Of a stretch of DNA of 64,000 nucleotides, positions 13,091 through 21,932 are shown in pieces; within the stretch, counting starts at the first letter, position 1; each line of letters begins with the position of its first letter. Location: NCBI GenBank assembly GCA_036365145.1, contig JAEOAD010000034.1:16769501-16833500 (forward strand). Direction: 5' to 3'. The notes below the pieces were generated by a model. That model was given only the letters and a program-made list of their open reading frames with translations. It was not told the DNA's origin and made no database searches. Origin of the DNA: Orientallactaga sibirica. Taxonomy: Eukaryota > Chordata > Mammalia > Rodentia > Dipodidae. Both the position numbers and the translations under genes were made by a program.

Positions 13091-13345
13091 TAGGGCTTTG
13101 CTTTTGCTCAGGCTGACCTGGAATTCACTATTTATTCTCAGGATAGCTTTTGAACTACTGGCAATTCTCCTACCTCTGTCTCCTAAGTGTTGGGATTAAT
13201 AGTGTGCACCACCACATCCAGCCCAATACCAGATTGTTATAACACTTTTTGCATATGGCATCTGTAGGTGTTTTGGTAATTGAACCAGGGCCAGAAGGTT
13301 TGGCAATCAAGTGTCTTTAATCCCTAAGCCATCTTCCCAAGCTTG
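12947..13345 (-). mobile_element. Composite antisense SINE (B4-like) containing a B1 module
   Basis: From left to right there is a TG-rich segment, a (CTTT)n and a T-run of about 36 bases (13052-13087). A B1 antisense body follows at 13090-13225 ('GCTCAGGCTGACCTGGAATT', 'CACCACCACATCCAGCCC'), then a tRNA-like part ending 'CCTAAGCCATCTTCCCAAGC'. This is either one antisense B4-like element or an old B4 hosting a younger B1. The long T-run favours a younger B1. The F-rich 88-codon frame here is an artefact of the T-run. Confidence 0.65.
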
Positions 13346-13454
13346 CTATTTCCATTTTCTACTTGTGGTATTTCTTTTGCTTTATAAATATAACTATGTT
13401 TCTCATATTTTAAACCTAAATTCATAAGAAAAATCTCTTTTCTTTTAAGGTAAT

Positions 13455-13755
13455 AGAATGATTAGCAGTATGAACCCACAAAATTTTTCAGTGGTTCAAA
13501 TCCCAACTCCTCTACAAGTAGCAATGGCTTTCTAGAAATTGCTTCACTTTTATTTGCCTTACTTTTCTGCAAGCAAGATATATGGATGTTAGTTTACCTT
13601 CCTGTTATATTGTGAAAAACAAAGGGCCATCCATATATATGTCTTTTTATGTAAATTTAAATGTCTGTATGTTTAAATACTTGTATGTATTACATACTTA
13701 TATATATTAAATTAGAACAATGTCTGACACACTCTAAATATTAAGTACTTACCAT
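13455..13755 (+). repeat. MIR SINE remnant, sense
   Basis: 'TTCAAATCCCAACTCCTCTA' and 'ATTGCTTCACTTTTATTTGC' are followed by 'AACAATGTCTGACACACTCT' and 'ATTAAGTACTTACCATG'. The order matches the MIR body and the 3' 'GTGCCTGGCACATAG' region. It is diverged, and an AT-rich insertion separates the two halves. Confidence 0.5.
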
Positions 13756-14529
13756 GTTTACTATCATCTCCCTGTTAACTCTTACTCCTTTGTATTTGAA
13801 TGGTTGGCTCAAATTCATCTCTTTTATGCCTTTTCTTCTCTACTTCCCCTATTCTTTGTGTCATGCATAGATCACATAAAAGCAACTGATGTTTTAACAC
13901 ACTTGAGAAGTAGTCAATATTGATATCACTTTTTGATGAAAATGATGAGTGATAAAGTAATGACTTTAGTGCCCAAGATAATTCATTAACAGTGATACAA
14001 ATTTAACTTAAATATTCAATCTAAAGTCTAAAATATATCATTAGATATACTAACTCCCTCGTATAGCAATGATTAACTCTTCTAATGCAAAAATAATTTC
14101 ACATTTTATTACAATTATATTTATAAATGATGAAACTTGAATTTGGATGATATAATTTTAACATAGTACTCCATTTAAAGAAAGTAAAGTATAGTAACAA
14201 TATAAAATAATGCAATTAAAACATTTCTTGTTGGACCTCAAAAATCATGGTGAATATGCTTCCTTCTATGCTGTATATTGCCATCTTTCATGCTCATTCC
14301 TTTCCACATCATCCCTCTCTTCTGGGTATATTTTAGAATGTTCTAATCCAAATTCCTTATAATACAAACAAATAATATGAGGATTTATAACAAGGAAAGA
14401 ACTAGCAGACAAAACTGACAGTATAGCATGAAGAATATGTGAGAAAATGAGTGAGGAATGACACATTTGTTACTTTGGAAAAGGATAGGGAAAGGAAGAT
14501 GGAAAACATTTGAAATTTAATTTCTTATT

Positions 14530-14645
14530 TACAGTCCATCAGATTTCCCAACAATACTGTTGTGAGATAAGTATGTCTGGCAAAACTACTTCATTTTATA
14601 GAAGTAGAAACCAAGTCTTGAATACAAAGTGGGTATGTTGTTCTC
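14530..14645 (-). repeat. MIR SINE remnant, antisense
   Basis: 'ACAATACTGTTGTGAGATAA', 'CTTCATTTTATAGAAGTAGA' and 'AAACCAAGTCTTGAATACAA' follow the antisense MIR order 'CAACCCTATGAGGTAGG...CATTTTACAGATGAGGAAAC'. Confidence 0.5.
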
Positions 14646-16700
14646 CTACTGCAAATATATAAAGACCTGTACATATGCAAATATAGATTTGTAGACACGT
14701 ACCCCGCTGCACTTCATTTCCCTGACTGGATGCTCAATCAAGACCCAAAACATGTAGAAGAAATGTATTCCTTGCTTGTTAAACCACATTGTAATAGACA
14801 TATAGTTCTGAAATTATAGCTTCATCTTATGAGTGTGTCAGCCTCCAGTTCCTGGTATTAATCAAAGGCTGAATAAATGACAGACTGTGGCAGGTGGAGA
14901 AGGACAGCTACACTCAGGTCCAGAATTAGAACCTCAGAGATGTAACTCCACTTTGAAATTAATGAATAGAGAGATGAAAGTAGTGAGTTGGGTTCTAATG
15001 AATGCAAAATACCCTGGGACTCCCTCCAGCTGCCTTCAAGAGCTTCACTACCAAGCTTGACCACAGCCTCTTTACTGTAAGTACTCTCCTCATTTGTCAG
15101 TCATGGCCTTTTTATCTAGCTCACATTTACTATTCTTAAAATTCTAGAATTTTAAAACTAAAAATAAATAAGACTGGGTATCAGTCCAGGCAGGAGTTTT
15201 CTGTCAGATAGATTTTCTATGCACTCTCAGCAGGAATGAGATTCTGCAGGCTTCTATTCACATATACTTCCAGTACTGCTTTCATCTGACAACACGTTTG
15301 CACTCCCACTACCCTCCACTCACACAGGTCATGTGAACACGCTTATTCAGAGCATGTGTACCAACATTTCCCATGCTAGAGATTTTTTTCCTTTTAAATT
15401 TTTGTGTAACTTATTTATCATCAGTTAGATTTTTGTTCAAATATCATTTTTGAGGCAATCGTGTTCATCTTATCTAAAGGTACTGTGTCAGGGTATGCCT
15501 CCAAAGAGTAGATGCCAAGACAAAAATGAAACGTAAAAAACAACATCATGTCATATATTTGGGAGAAAACAGGAAAGGAACTAGAATGCCTTCAGGAACT
15601 AATATAGTTATAAGCCAGAATGGGATGGAAAAAGATAGGATAAATCTTGGATGAACTCATGTTGAGGACATTGCAAAATTCCAAGTGGTGACAGGAAAAT
15701 TCTTGAGTTATGATTGTATGCCACTGGGTTCCAGCACTTCCCATACATTTTTCTAAGCTCAGTGAGTGACTTGGGGAGTGAGTTCTTGGTGATTACAGTG
15801 TGACTATCAAAAGGTTACAACACTTGGCAAGCAAAGTAATATATTGTCATGGCTGTCGCAGACCCCTCTCTCCACTTTCCATCTCAATCTTGTTTCTTGG
15901 TTTTATTATTTTTTTTCTGGGCACTGTCTGCAATCATGTTATTTATTATGTGTGCATTTATCATTTGTCTACTTCAAAAGGTTTAAGATTCTAGGAAAAT
16001 GAGAACATTATTTATCTTCATACTTAAACTTATGTATCATGTACATGATAGGTGAAATGACTGAGCCAGTAATTGATAAGCAGATCATCACTAACTCACT
16101 TATACCTTGAAAAATAACCATAAACTATGCTTCTAACTTACCTTACAAGAGTCTCTTCTAGAAACATCTCTTCCTATAATGACATCACCATCCCACAGCT
16201 TAATCACAATGCTTTATTCTCTTTACTCACTTGCCAACATAAATTCTACAATTCTTTAACTGCTTCCATTCACATGTTGTAGAAAACTTAGTCCTCAACT
16301 AGTACCAGCCAATGAGGCTAACCTAATGACAATCTCTGGAAGAACTGTAACATTTATAAAATGCTTACTTCTCAATGAATAGCATCTTAGATCATTCATC
16401 CATCGTATTTTAGTGTGTAGTGGTTACTTTCTAGCCAGTTAATGATCCGTTTCTTTCATTTTGTTCTGCATTTCATATCCATCCAAACATTTCCAGCAAT
16501 TTTAAAGATTGATATTACTCAAATTTAGATAGTAACAGGATTTTTTTTTGTTTCCACAAATTTTAAACCATTTTGACTGAGCAAAACCTTTATATCATTC
16601 ACATTCTTTCAATTCTTATTAATTATTACTTCCCTGAAAGATAAAAACTTTATGAATAAAGAGACTGGAGTGAACACTAAGTTCTTCATTTAATGCTTAA
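14646..16700. other. Anonymous AT-rich DNA
   Basis: No repeat family is recognised with confidence. A weak L2-like 3' signature lies around 15950-16060. Short open frames at 14858-15064 and 15800-15994 have no visible domains. Confidence 0.4.
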
Positions 16701-16707
16701 TTGGTGT

Positions 16708-16977
16708 TGTGGTGGTTTGATTTAGGTGTTCTGAATGCTAGGTTCCCTATGATATGAGCCTCATGGAGGCAGTGTGTTTGGGCGGTGGGCTTATGTTTCT
16801 GTTGTCTACCGTATGTTGGCCAGTGGGTGATGTCCACTCTCTGCTCATGCCATCATTTCCCCCTGCCATCATGGAGCTTCTTTCAAGTCTGTACGCCTAA
16901 ATAAATCCTTTTTTTTTCCCCCTAAAGATGCTCTTGGTAAGGTGATTTATACCAGCAATGTAAACCTCACTGTGTTA
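16708..16977 (+). repeat. 5' LTR of the MaLR-like element
   Basis: About 270 bp, shorter than its partner because of at least two internal deletions: one after TTTAGGTGTT near the start, and one around 16785-16800. It retains 'ATGCCATCATTTCCCCCTGC', the AATAAA-containing 'CTAAATAAATCC' and a terminal 'AGCAATGTAAACCTCACTG'. Confidence 0.85.
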
Positions 16978-18132
16978 GTAATTTTTGTACAGAGAATGGG
17001 GTTGCTACTAGACAGCTGGTTGTGTGTCTTTGGCCTTTTGGAGCTTATTTTCAGAGGACTGTGGAAGGATTTGAAAGCTTGGCCTAAGAGACACCTTGCA
17101 GTGCTGTAAGTACAGCTTGATGGACTATTCTGGTCAGAGTTGAGAGATCTGAATGCAGTATTAACTATGGACTGTGAGGTTTGGCTTATGAGGGTGAGAA
17201 TGAGCTTTTCTTGGACTGGGTTAAAAGCAGTTTGTGTGAGATGCTTGCTGTTATGCCTGTGTCCTAAAAATTTGTACAGGGTTGCTTTGCATAGAACTGG
17301 ACTGGTGTGAGCACAGAAAGAATTCTTTAGGCCAAAACTGCTGCCTGTTCAGCTTTCATTGTATGAGAGATTATAGCCATTGAGATTGGGCCAGAAGACC
17401 TGCATTGGGATAACAGAAAGAATGCAGTTTTTTTTTTTTTTTTTTTTTTGGAAGGGGCCTGAATGCTCAAAGGAGTGTCCTGTTCTTCAAAGTCTGTTTT
17501 ATTCTGCCCTGGATTAACAAATTGGCACCCAACCTGGTATTGCGGAGTATAAGAAATGCAGAAAAGAGAGGGTAATTGGGTTTGCAACATGGTCTTGTGT
17601 TTTGGAAATGGCCATGGTCAGTATGAAGCAAGGTTGCTGGATGCCGGCATGGAGACCCAGTGGAGCCATGAAGATGGACTGTGGGTTGCAGTGGAGACCT
17701 AGTGGAGATTCCAGGATCACGAGATGGCTGCTAAGGAGAGCTGCTGCCTCTGATGAAGTTTTCCTGGATTTTCAGTAGCCTAACTGGAAGGGCTGGTAAG
17801 AATTATCAAACTTGGAGACTTTTTACTGACTAGAGTTCTTGGGACTGGAGCTACAGAGTTGATGTTTGCCCTTTTTAAACCTTGCATTGATTGAATATTT
17901 CTTTGCTATACCCAGTACCGTCTTTTGCAGTGTGAATGCTTATTCTGTGCCATTATGGGTTTTGGGGGGACTTTTGGGGGGGTTATTATGGCTCAGTTAA
18001 AAGATCTTGGACTATGGGAATGCTTGAACATCATTAGGATTGAAAAAAAATATGGGGACTTTTAAAGTTGGACTGAATGCATTACATTTTACATCATGAC
18101 TGGTTATCAGTTTATGGGGGCCAGGGGTGCAA
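16978..18132 (+). repeat. Non-coding MaLR-like internal region
   Basis: About 1155 bp between the LTRs, with stops in all frames and no recognisable retroviral domain. It contains a T-run at 17427-17449 and a G-rich cluster at 17957-17982. The purine-rich 'GGGGGCCAGGGGTGC' before the 3' LTR serves as a polypurine-tract candidate. Minus frames at 17327-17720 are chance frames. Confidence 0.75.
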
Positions 18133-18474
18133 TGTGGTGGTTTGATTCAGGTGTCCCCTATAAACTTAGGTGTCCTGAATGCTAGGTTCCCAGCTGATGG
18201 AGATTTTGGAGTTAGAACCTCCTGGAGGCAGTGTGTTGTTGGGGGCAGGCTTATGGGTGTTATGGCCAGTTTCCCCTTGCCAGTGTTTGGCACAATTTCC
18301 TGTTGTCCACCTTATGTTGGCCAGGGGGTTATGTCCACCCCCTGCTCATGCCATCATTTTCCCCTGCCATTATGGAGCTTCCTCTCAACTCTGTAAGCCA
18401 AAATAAATACATTATTCCCACAAGCTGCTCTTGGTCTGGTGATATCTGCCAGCAATGCAAACCTGACTGCAACA
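18133..18474 (+). repeat. 3' LTR of the MaLR-like element
   Basis: About 342 bp and the better preserved LTR: TGTGGTGGTT start, AATAAA at about 18403, then 'CAAGCTGCTCTTGGT' and a terminal CAACA. Several overlapping open frames at 18127-18584 lie mostly within it and are non-coding. Confidence 0.87.
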
Positions 18475-18639
18475 GGTATAATGTGAGTGTCAGTGGTCTC
18501 AAAGACACAATGTGCAAGGACTGTGTGAGAAGCTCGAAATCATCCTCAATATCTACCTTTTTCTGTCACACTATGCATAAGTGATGATGCCTATGCTAGC
18601 AATTAAAAGGTTTGTTTGGGATTTTGAGGCTTACTTTTT

Positions 18640-19404
18640 GTTTTTAAATTTTTATTGGTAATTTTCATACATGTATATAATGTATTTAATTATAATTTCC
18701 ACCTATTACTTTCATTTGTTCTCCCTCCCTGTCATGGGAAACTTTCCCCTGAGAAACTGACAACATGTCTTCAACCCAAGTAAGGCTCAGATGGCAGACA
18801 AAAGTACGATTATACCAATATAACTTTGGTGAACCAATGAGTTTCTTGGTGGTCATTTAGAGAGCATGGAGAGGAGTATTAGGAACATGGAGTGCCAAAG
18901 CAGCACTTCAGTGGGGCTCACTACATAAGAATTACTCCATATAGATGGAGCTCTTTGTTCCTTGATCTTTTACCATTTATATACTCTGTCTTCCTCCCCC
19001 CCCCCCTTAGGTCATGAGACCTCATGAATTTATTGTATAAAGCTGGTACAGGGCACCTGGAATCTCAGATGGGGGTGTAATGGCACTCCCCATGACTTCT
19101 CTTGTGAGTTGTCCCAACTGCTTTTGCTTAAGCTGACAATAGTTCACTTCTTTCAATGTAGAGGAATTTTGTTATACAGCACTCCCTGACAGCCACTCCA
19201 CGGAAGACTTTCCTTTTTCCAACTAGTCCTTCTACTTTTGAAATTTTTATTTTGCTTTCCTTCATCATCCTTAGAAGAGTATCGATGGACTTAATATTGT
19301 ACAGATAAATATAGCCACTGTGAAGTCATGAATATAGCAGTCACTTTATGTCCAGAAGACAGCATTCCAAAACACACCTCCCCATCATCTGGCTTTTACA
19401 TTCT
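18640..19404 (-). mobile_element. L1 3' UTR region, antisense (left half of a split element)
   Basis: Starts with AT-rich 'TTTTTATTGGTAATTTTCAT', consistent with an L1 3' terminus on the minus strand. It continues through 'GAAGTCATGAATATAGCAG' and 'CTGGCTTTTACATTCT', which resemble a rodent L1 3' UTR in antisense. The same theme appears to resume at 21431, directly after a second copy of ACATTCT, so I read 18640-19404 and 21431-21690 as one element split by a 2-kb insertion. The family identity is from memory and needs a library search. Confidence 0.5.
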
Positions 19405-19579
19405 GTTTGTTTGTTTGTTTGTTTATTTGTTTGTTTATTTATTTTTATTTTGAGGTATTGTCTCACTCTAACCCAGGCTAATCTGAAAATCCCTCTCTAG
19501 TTCCAGGTTGGCTTTGAGTTCACAGGGATTTGCCTACCTCTTCCTCCTGAGTGCTGGGCTTAAAGGCTTGAGCCTAGCT
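19405..19579 (-). mobile_element. B1 SINE, antisense
   Basis: A (TTTG)n/T-rich tract is followed by 'TGTCTCACTCTAACCCAGGC', 'AGTTCCAGGTTGGCTTTGAG', 'TCCTCCTGAGTGCTGGGCTT' and 'GCTTGAGCCTAGC'. It is diverged. It appears to sit in or beside the poly(A) tail of the inserted L1 to its right. Confidence 0.75.
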
Positions 19580-19580
19580 T

Positions 19581-19824
19581 TTATTTTAAATAAATAATTT
19601 ATTTATTTGAGAGACATGAAGAGAGGAGACAGAGAGAAAGAGAGAGGGAGAAAGAGAAAGGGAGGGAGAGAGAATGGGTGCACGAGGGTATCTTGATCCT
19701 CCAAATGAATACCAAATACATGCATCACATTGTGCAACTGGCTTTACTTGGTACTGGGGAATCAAACCTGGCTGTCAGGCTTTGCAGGCAAGTGCCTTTG
19801 ACTGCTGAACCATCTCTCCAGCCC
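19581..19824 (-). mobile_element. tRNA-derived SINE (dipodoid-type), antisense
   Basis: (TTTA) tail complement, purine-rich GAGAGA stretch, body ('TTGTGCAACTGGCTTTACTT', 'CTTTGCAGGCAAGTGCC') and the head complement 'AACCATCTCTCCAGCCC'. It lies directly beside an antisense B1. Confidence 0.85.
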
Positions 19825-19842
19825 TAAGGAAGTTTTTGTAGT

Positions 19843-20541
19843 AGAAATTTTGTATGGACACATCCTATGTTGTACCATCATTTCTCTCCTTCCTGCCCCC
19901 ATTCCTCTGGGGGCCCTCCTTAGTGGGATTGCTGGTATTCACCATCAAGTTGTGGGTTATGAGTTGTGAGAGCAGCATCCAGTCATTGTATGTGCGAGGA
20001 ATGCCTCTTGGATATTCTCTTCTATTTTGTGGCTCTTACAATCTTTCTGACCCCACTTCTGTTTTAAGTCTACTTTAGTGTTGAGCTCTCGGAACCTTCT
20101 AGATTTCTGCTTTGATACATTTTGAGTATCCTTAGTGTCTGTCTCCATCATCCTGGCCCAGATTGTCATCTTCACCATGGACATTTGTCATCTCTTTGTC
20201 ATCTCTGTGTGTGAGGGGTGGTTTATCTCCTCTAAAAAGAAAATAGTTTCACTGGAGATTGGGCCTGTCTGGGATAAGCATTGTTAATTAAGAGAGATTT
20301 TTTATGGATATAGCCTCTCTTTTGGCCAAAAACTAGTGGGGACTTCTCATTAGAGTCCATGATTTTCATCTTCATAGGACTCTGACTTGGTTACCAGATC
20401 CAGCTAATGGATCTTTTTCTCTGGTTGCTTCTGTGTAACAATGTATCCTGCTAGCATACAATGTTGTTGGCCATTTTCCCTAAGCAGCTCATGTAGCACT
20501 TTCCAGCACAATACAGATTTCCTTCCAGATTCTACAGACTA
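19843..20541 (-). mobile_element. L1 3' UTR, antisense (3' part of a twin-primed insertion)
   Basis: Shares ordered blocks with 59660-60640 and 62717-63640: 'CCCCCATTCCTCTGGGG', 'GATAAGCATTGTTAATTA', 'AGCAGCTCATGTAGCACTTT', 'CTTCCAGATTCTACAG'. These three copies define one L1 3' UTR family in this genome. Here the homology stops near 20541, where L1 ORF2 sequence starts in the opposite orientation. The minus frame at 19957-20184 is non-coding. Confidence 0.75.
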
Positions 20542-20544
20542 CCC

Positions 20545-21430
20545 ACAAAATGTGAGAAAATCTTCACCAGCAATACCACTGACAGAGGCCTAATATCTAC
20601 AATCTACAAATAACTCAAAAAAATAAAGCAATAAAAAAATCAAGGGGATGGAAAGATGGATTAGCAGTTAAGACACATGCCTGTGAAGCCTAAGGACCCC
20701 GGTTAAATTCTCCAGGTCCCATGTAAGCCAGATGCACATGGTGGCACATGTAGTTCGTTTGCAGTGGCTACAGGCCCTTATGTGCTCATTCTCATTCTTT
20801 CTTTCTTTTTCTCTCTAATAAATAAAAAAATAAAATGTTTTAAAAAATCAAACAATTCATTCAAAAAATGGGGCAGAGAACTGAATAAGAAATTCTCAGT
20901 GGAAGAAATACAAATGGCTAATACTCACTGAAGAAAATGCTCAACATCCTTAACCATCAGGAAAATGCAAATTAAAACAACTATGAGATTCCATCTTTCT
21001 CCAGTCAGGATGACAACCATTAAAAAACCAATTGACAATAAACATTGCCAAGGTTGTAGGGAAAGAGGAACCCTCCTTCACTGCTGGTGGGAGCACAGAC
21101 TTGTACAACCACTATGGAAACCGATATGGAGACACCTGAAAAAGTTGAAAGTAGAACTACCAACTGACCTAGCTATTCTTGTATTGGTCATCTACCCCTC
21201 AAGGCTACACACAACTGTAGAGATATTTTCTCAGCCATGTTTGTATAGCTCACAAGAGTTAAAAAATGGAATCAATCCAGATGCTCATTGTTTGATGATT
21301 AGATAATGAAAATGTGGTACATATACACAATGGAATTTTAGTCAGCAGTAAGGAAAAATGATTCAATGAAATTTGTAGGAAAGTGGATGGACTTGGAACA
21401 GATCACACTAAGCAAACTCACACAAACGTC
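20545..21430 (+). pseudogene. L1 ORF2 C-terminal remnant (inverted segment)
   Basis: On the plus strand this encodes the end of a LINE-1 ORF2 protein, the bifunctional endonuclease/reverse transcriptase of L1. The segment lies beyond the polymerase domain, in the cysteine-rich C-terminal region. Readable motifs in 20965-21306 are MQIKTTMR.H, GTLLHCWWE, LVQPLWK and LKKLKVELP. Past a frame break come KMWYIYTMEF-like and MDLEQITLSKL-like stretches (about 21310-21415). Upstream, 20545-20643 holds the preceding ORF2 segment, and a SINE interrupts at 20644-20839. Frameshifts and the truncation make it dead. It faces the opposite way to the L1 3' UTR on its left, the signature of 5' inversion during insertion. 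Confidence 0.85.
20644..20839 (+). mobile_element. tRNA-derived SINE, sense, inserted in L1 ORF2 remnant
   Basis: Head 'GGGATGGAAAGATGGATTAG', a degraded B-box region 'CCCCGGTTAAATTCTCC', body 'GCCAGATGCACATGGTGGC', then pyrimidine tract and an AATAAA tail. A 12-bp flank TAAAAAAATCAA (20632-20643) is nearly repeated at 20840-20851, supporting insertion into the older L1. Confidence 0.88.
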
Positions 21431-21690
21431 ACATTCTTTCTGCTATTCCTTCTACAATGTTCTCTGAACCTTGGCTGGTATGATAGACTGTCTCATTTGT
21501 TGCTGAGCCCTAAACTGTCACTATTTCAAAACCATTTGATGAGTCTTCTATCTTACCAGTCATTAACACCATATGTACAAAAGAAGCATCTCTAACGAAA
21601 AGTGAGAACAAAATTAATCTTATAATTTATAAACATAAGTATTTATGGGGCAGTTAATCAAAAAAATAGTACATTTTCTCTCCCTGCTTT
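21431..21690 (-). mobile_element. L1 3' UTR region, antisense (right half of a split element)
   Basis: 'ACATTCTTTCTGCTATTCC', 'CTTGGCTGGTATGATAGAC', 'GAAGCATCTCTAACGAAAAG' and 'ATAAACATAAGTATTTAT' follow, in order, what I recall of a rodent L1 3' UTR antisense. The stretch resumes after the second ACATTCT, matching the break at 19404. The plus frame at 21383-21595 spans the junction and is not a gene. Confidence 0.5.
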
Positions 21691-21714
21691 AGTAGAGGCT
21701 TTCTCTTTAATAAT

Positions 21715-21922
21715 TATATTTATTTATTTATTTGCAAGCAGAGAGAGATAGAAGAGAAACAGACAGTGAAAATGTGTGCTCCAGGGCCTTCAGCTACTGC
21801 AACCTGACTCCATACACATGTGCCACTTTGTGAATCTGGCTTTATGTGGGTAGTGGGAACTTGAATTAAGGTCATTAGGCTTTGCAGGCAAGTGCCTTAA
21901 TTGCTGAGCCATTCCTCTGGCC
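21715..21922 (-). mobile_element. tRNA-derived SINE (dipodoid-type), antisense
   Basis: Perfect 10-bp target duplication CTTTAATAAT at 21705-21714 and 21923-21932. The body contains 'CAGGGCCTTCAGCTACTGC', 'CTTTGCAGGCAAGTGCCTT' and head complement 'GCTGAGCCATTCCTCTGGCC'. Confidence 0.92.
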
Positions 21923-21932
21923 CTTTAATAAT

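Larger units (their letters stand above)
16708..18474 (+). mobile_element. Complete MaLR-like LTR retroelement (two LTRs, non-coding interior)
   Basis: Two LTR copies in the same orientation flank about 1.15 kb. Each starts TGTGGTGGTTTGAT. The right copy ends ACCTGACTGCAACA, while the left copy has decayed to CACTGTGTTA. Five-base flanks GGTGT (16703-16707) and GGTAT (18475-18479) form a target duplication with one mismatch, as expected for ERVL/MaLR integration. A purine-rich tract (18115-18130) sits just before the 3' LTR. The interior has no gag or pol frame, as in MaLR internal regions, so mobility would have depended on proteins from another element. The LTR layout (TGT start, ATGGAGCTTC, AATAAA, ACA end) is MaLR-like. 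No exact subfamily is assigned. Confidence 0.85.

Noticed and set aside
12933..13199. 88-codon frame with a long phenylalanine run
   Set aside because: Produced by the T-run and body of an antisense B1.
18127..18584. Four overlapping frames on both strands, up to 117 codons
   Set aside because: They lie mostly within the 3' LTR of the MaLR-like element. Simultaneous openness in several frames argues against coding.
20965..21595. Open frames that could be taken as a host gene
   Set aside because: The first is L1 ORF2 C-terminal remnant (LHCWWE, LVQPLWK motifs). The second crosses the junction from that remnant into an L1 3' UTR.
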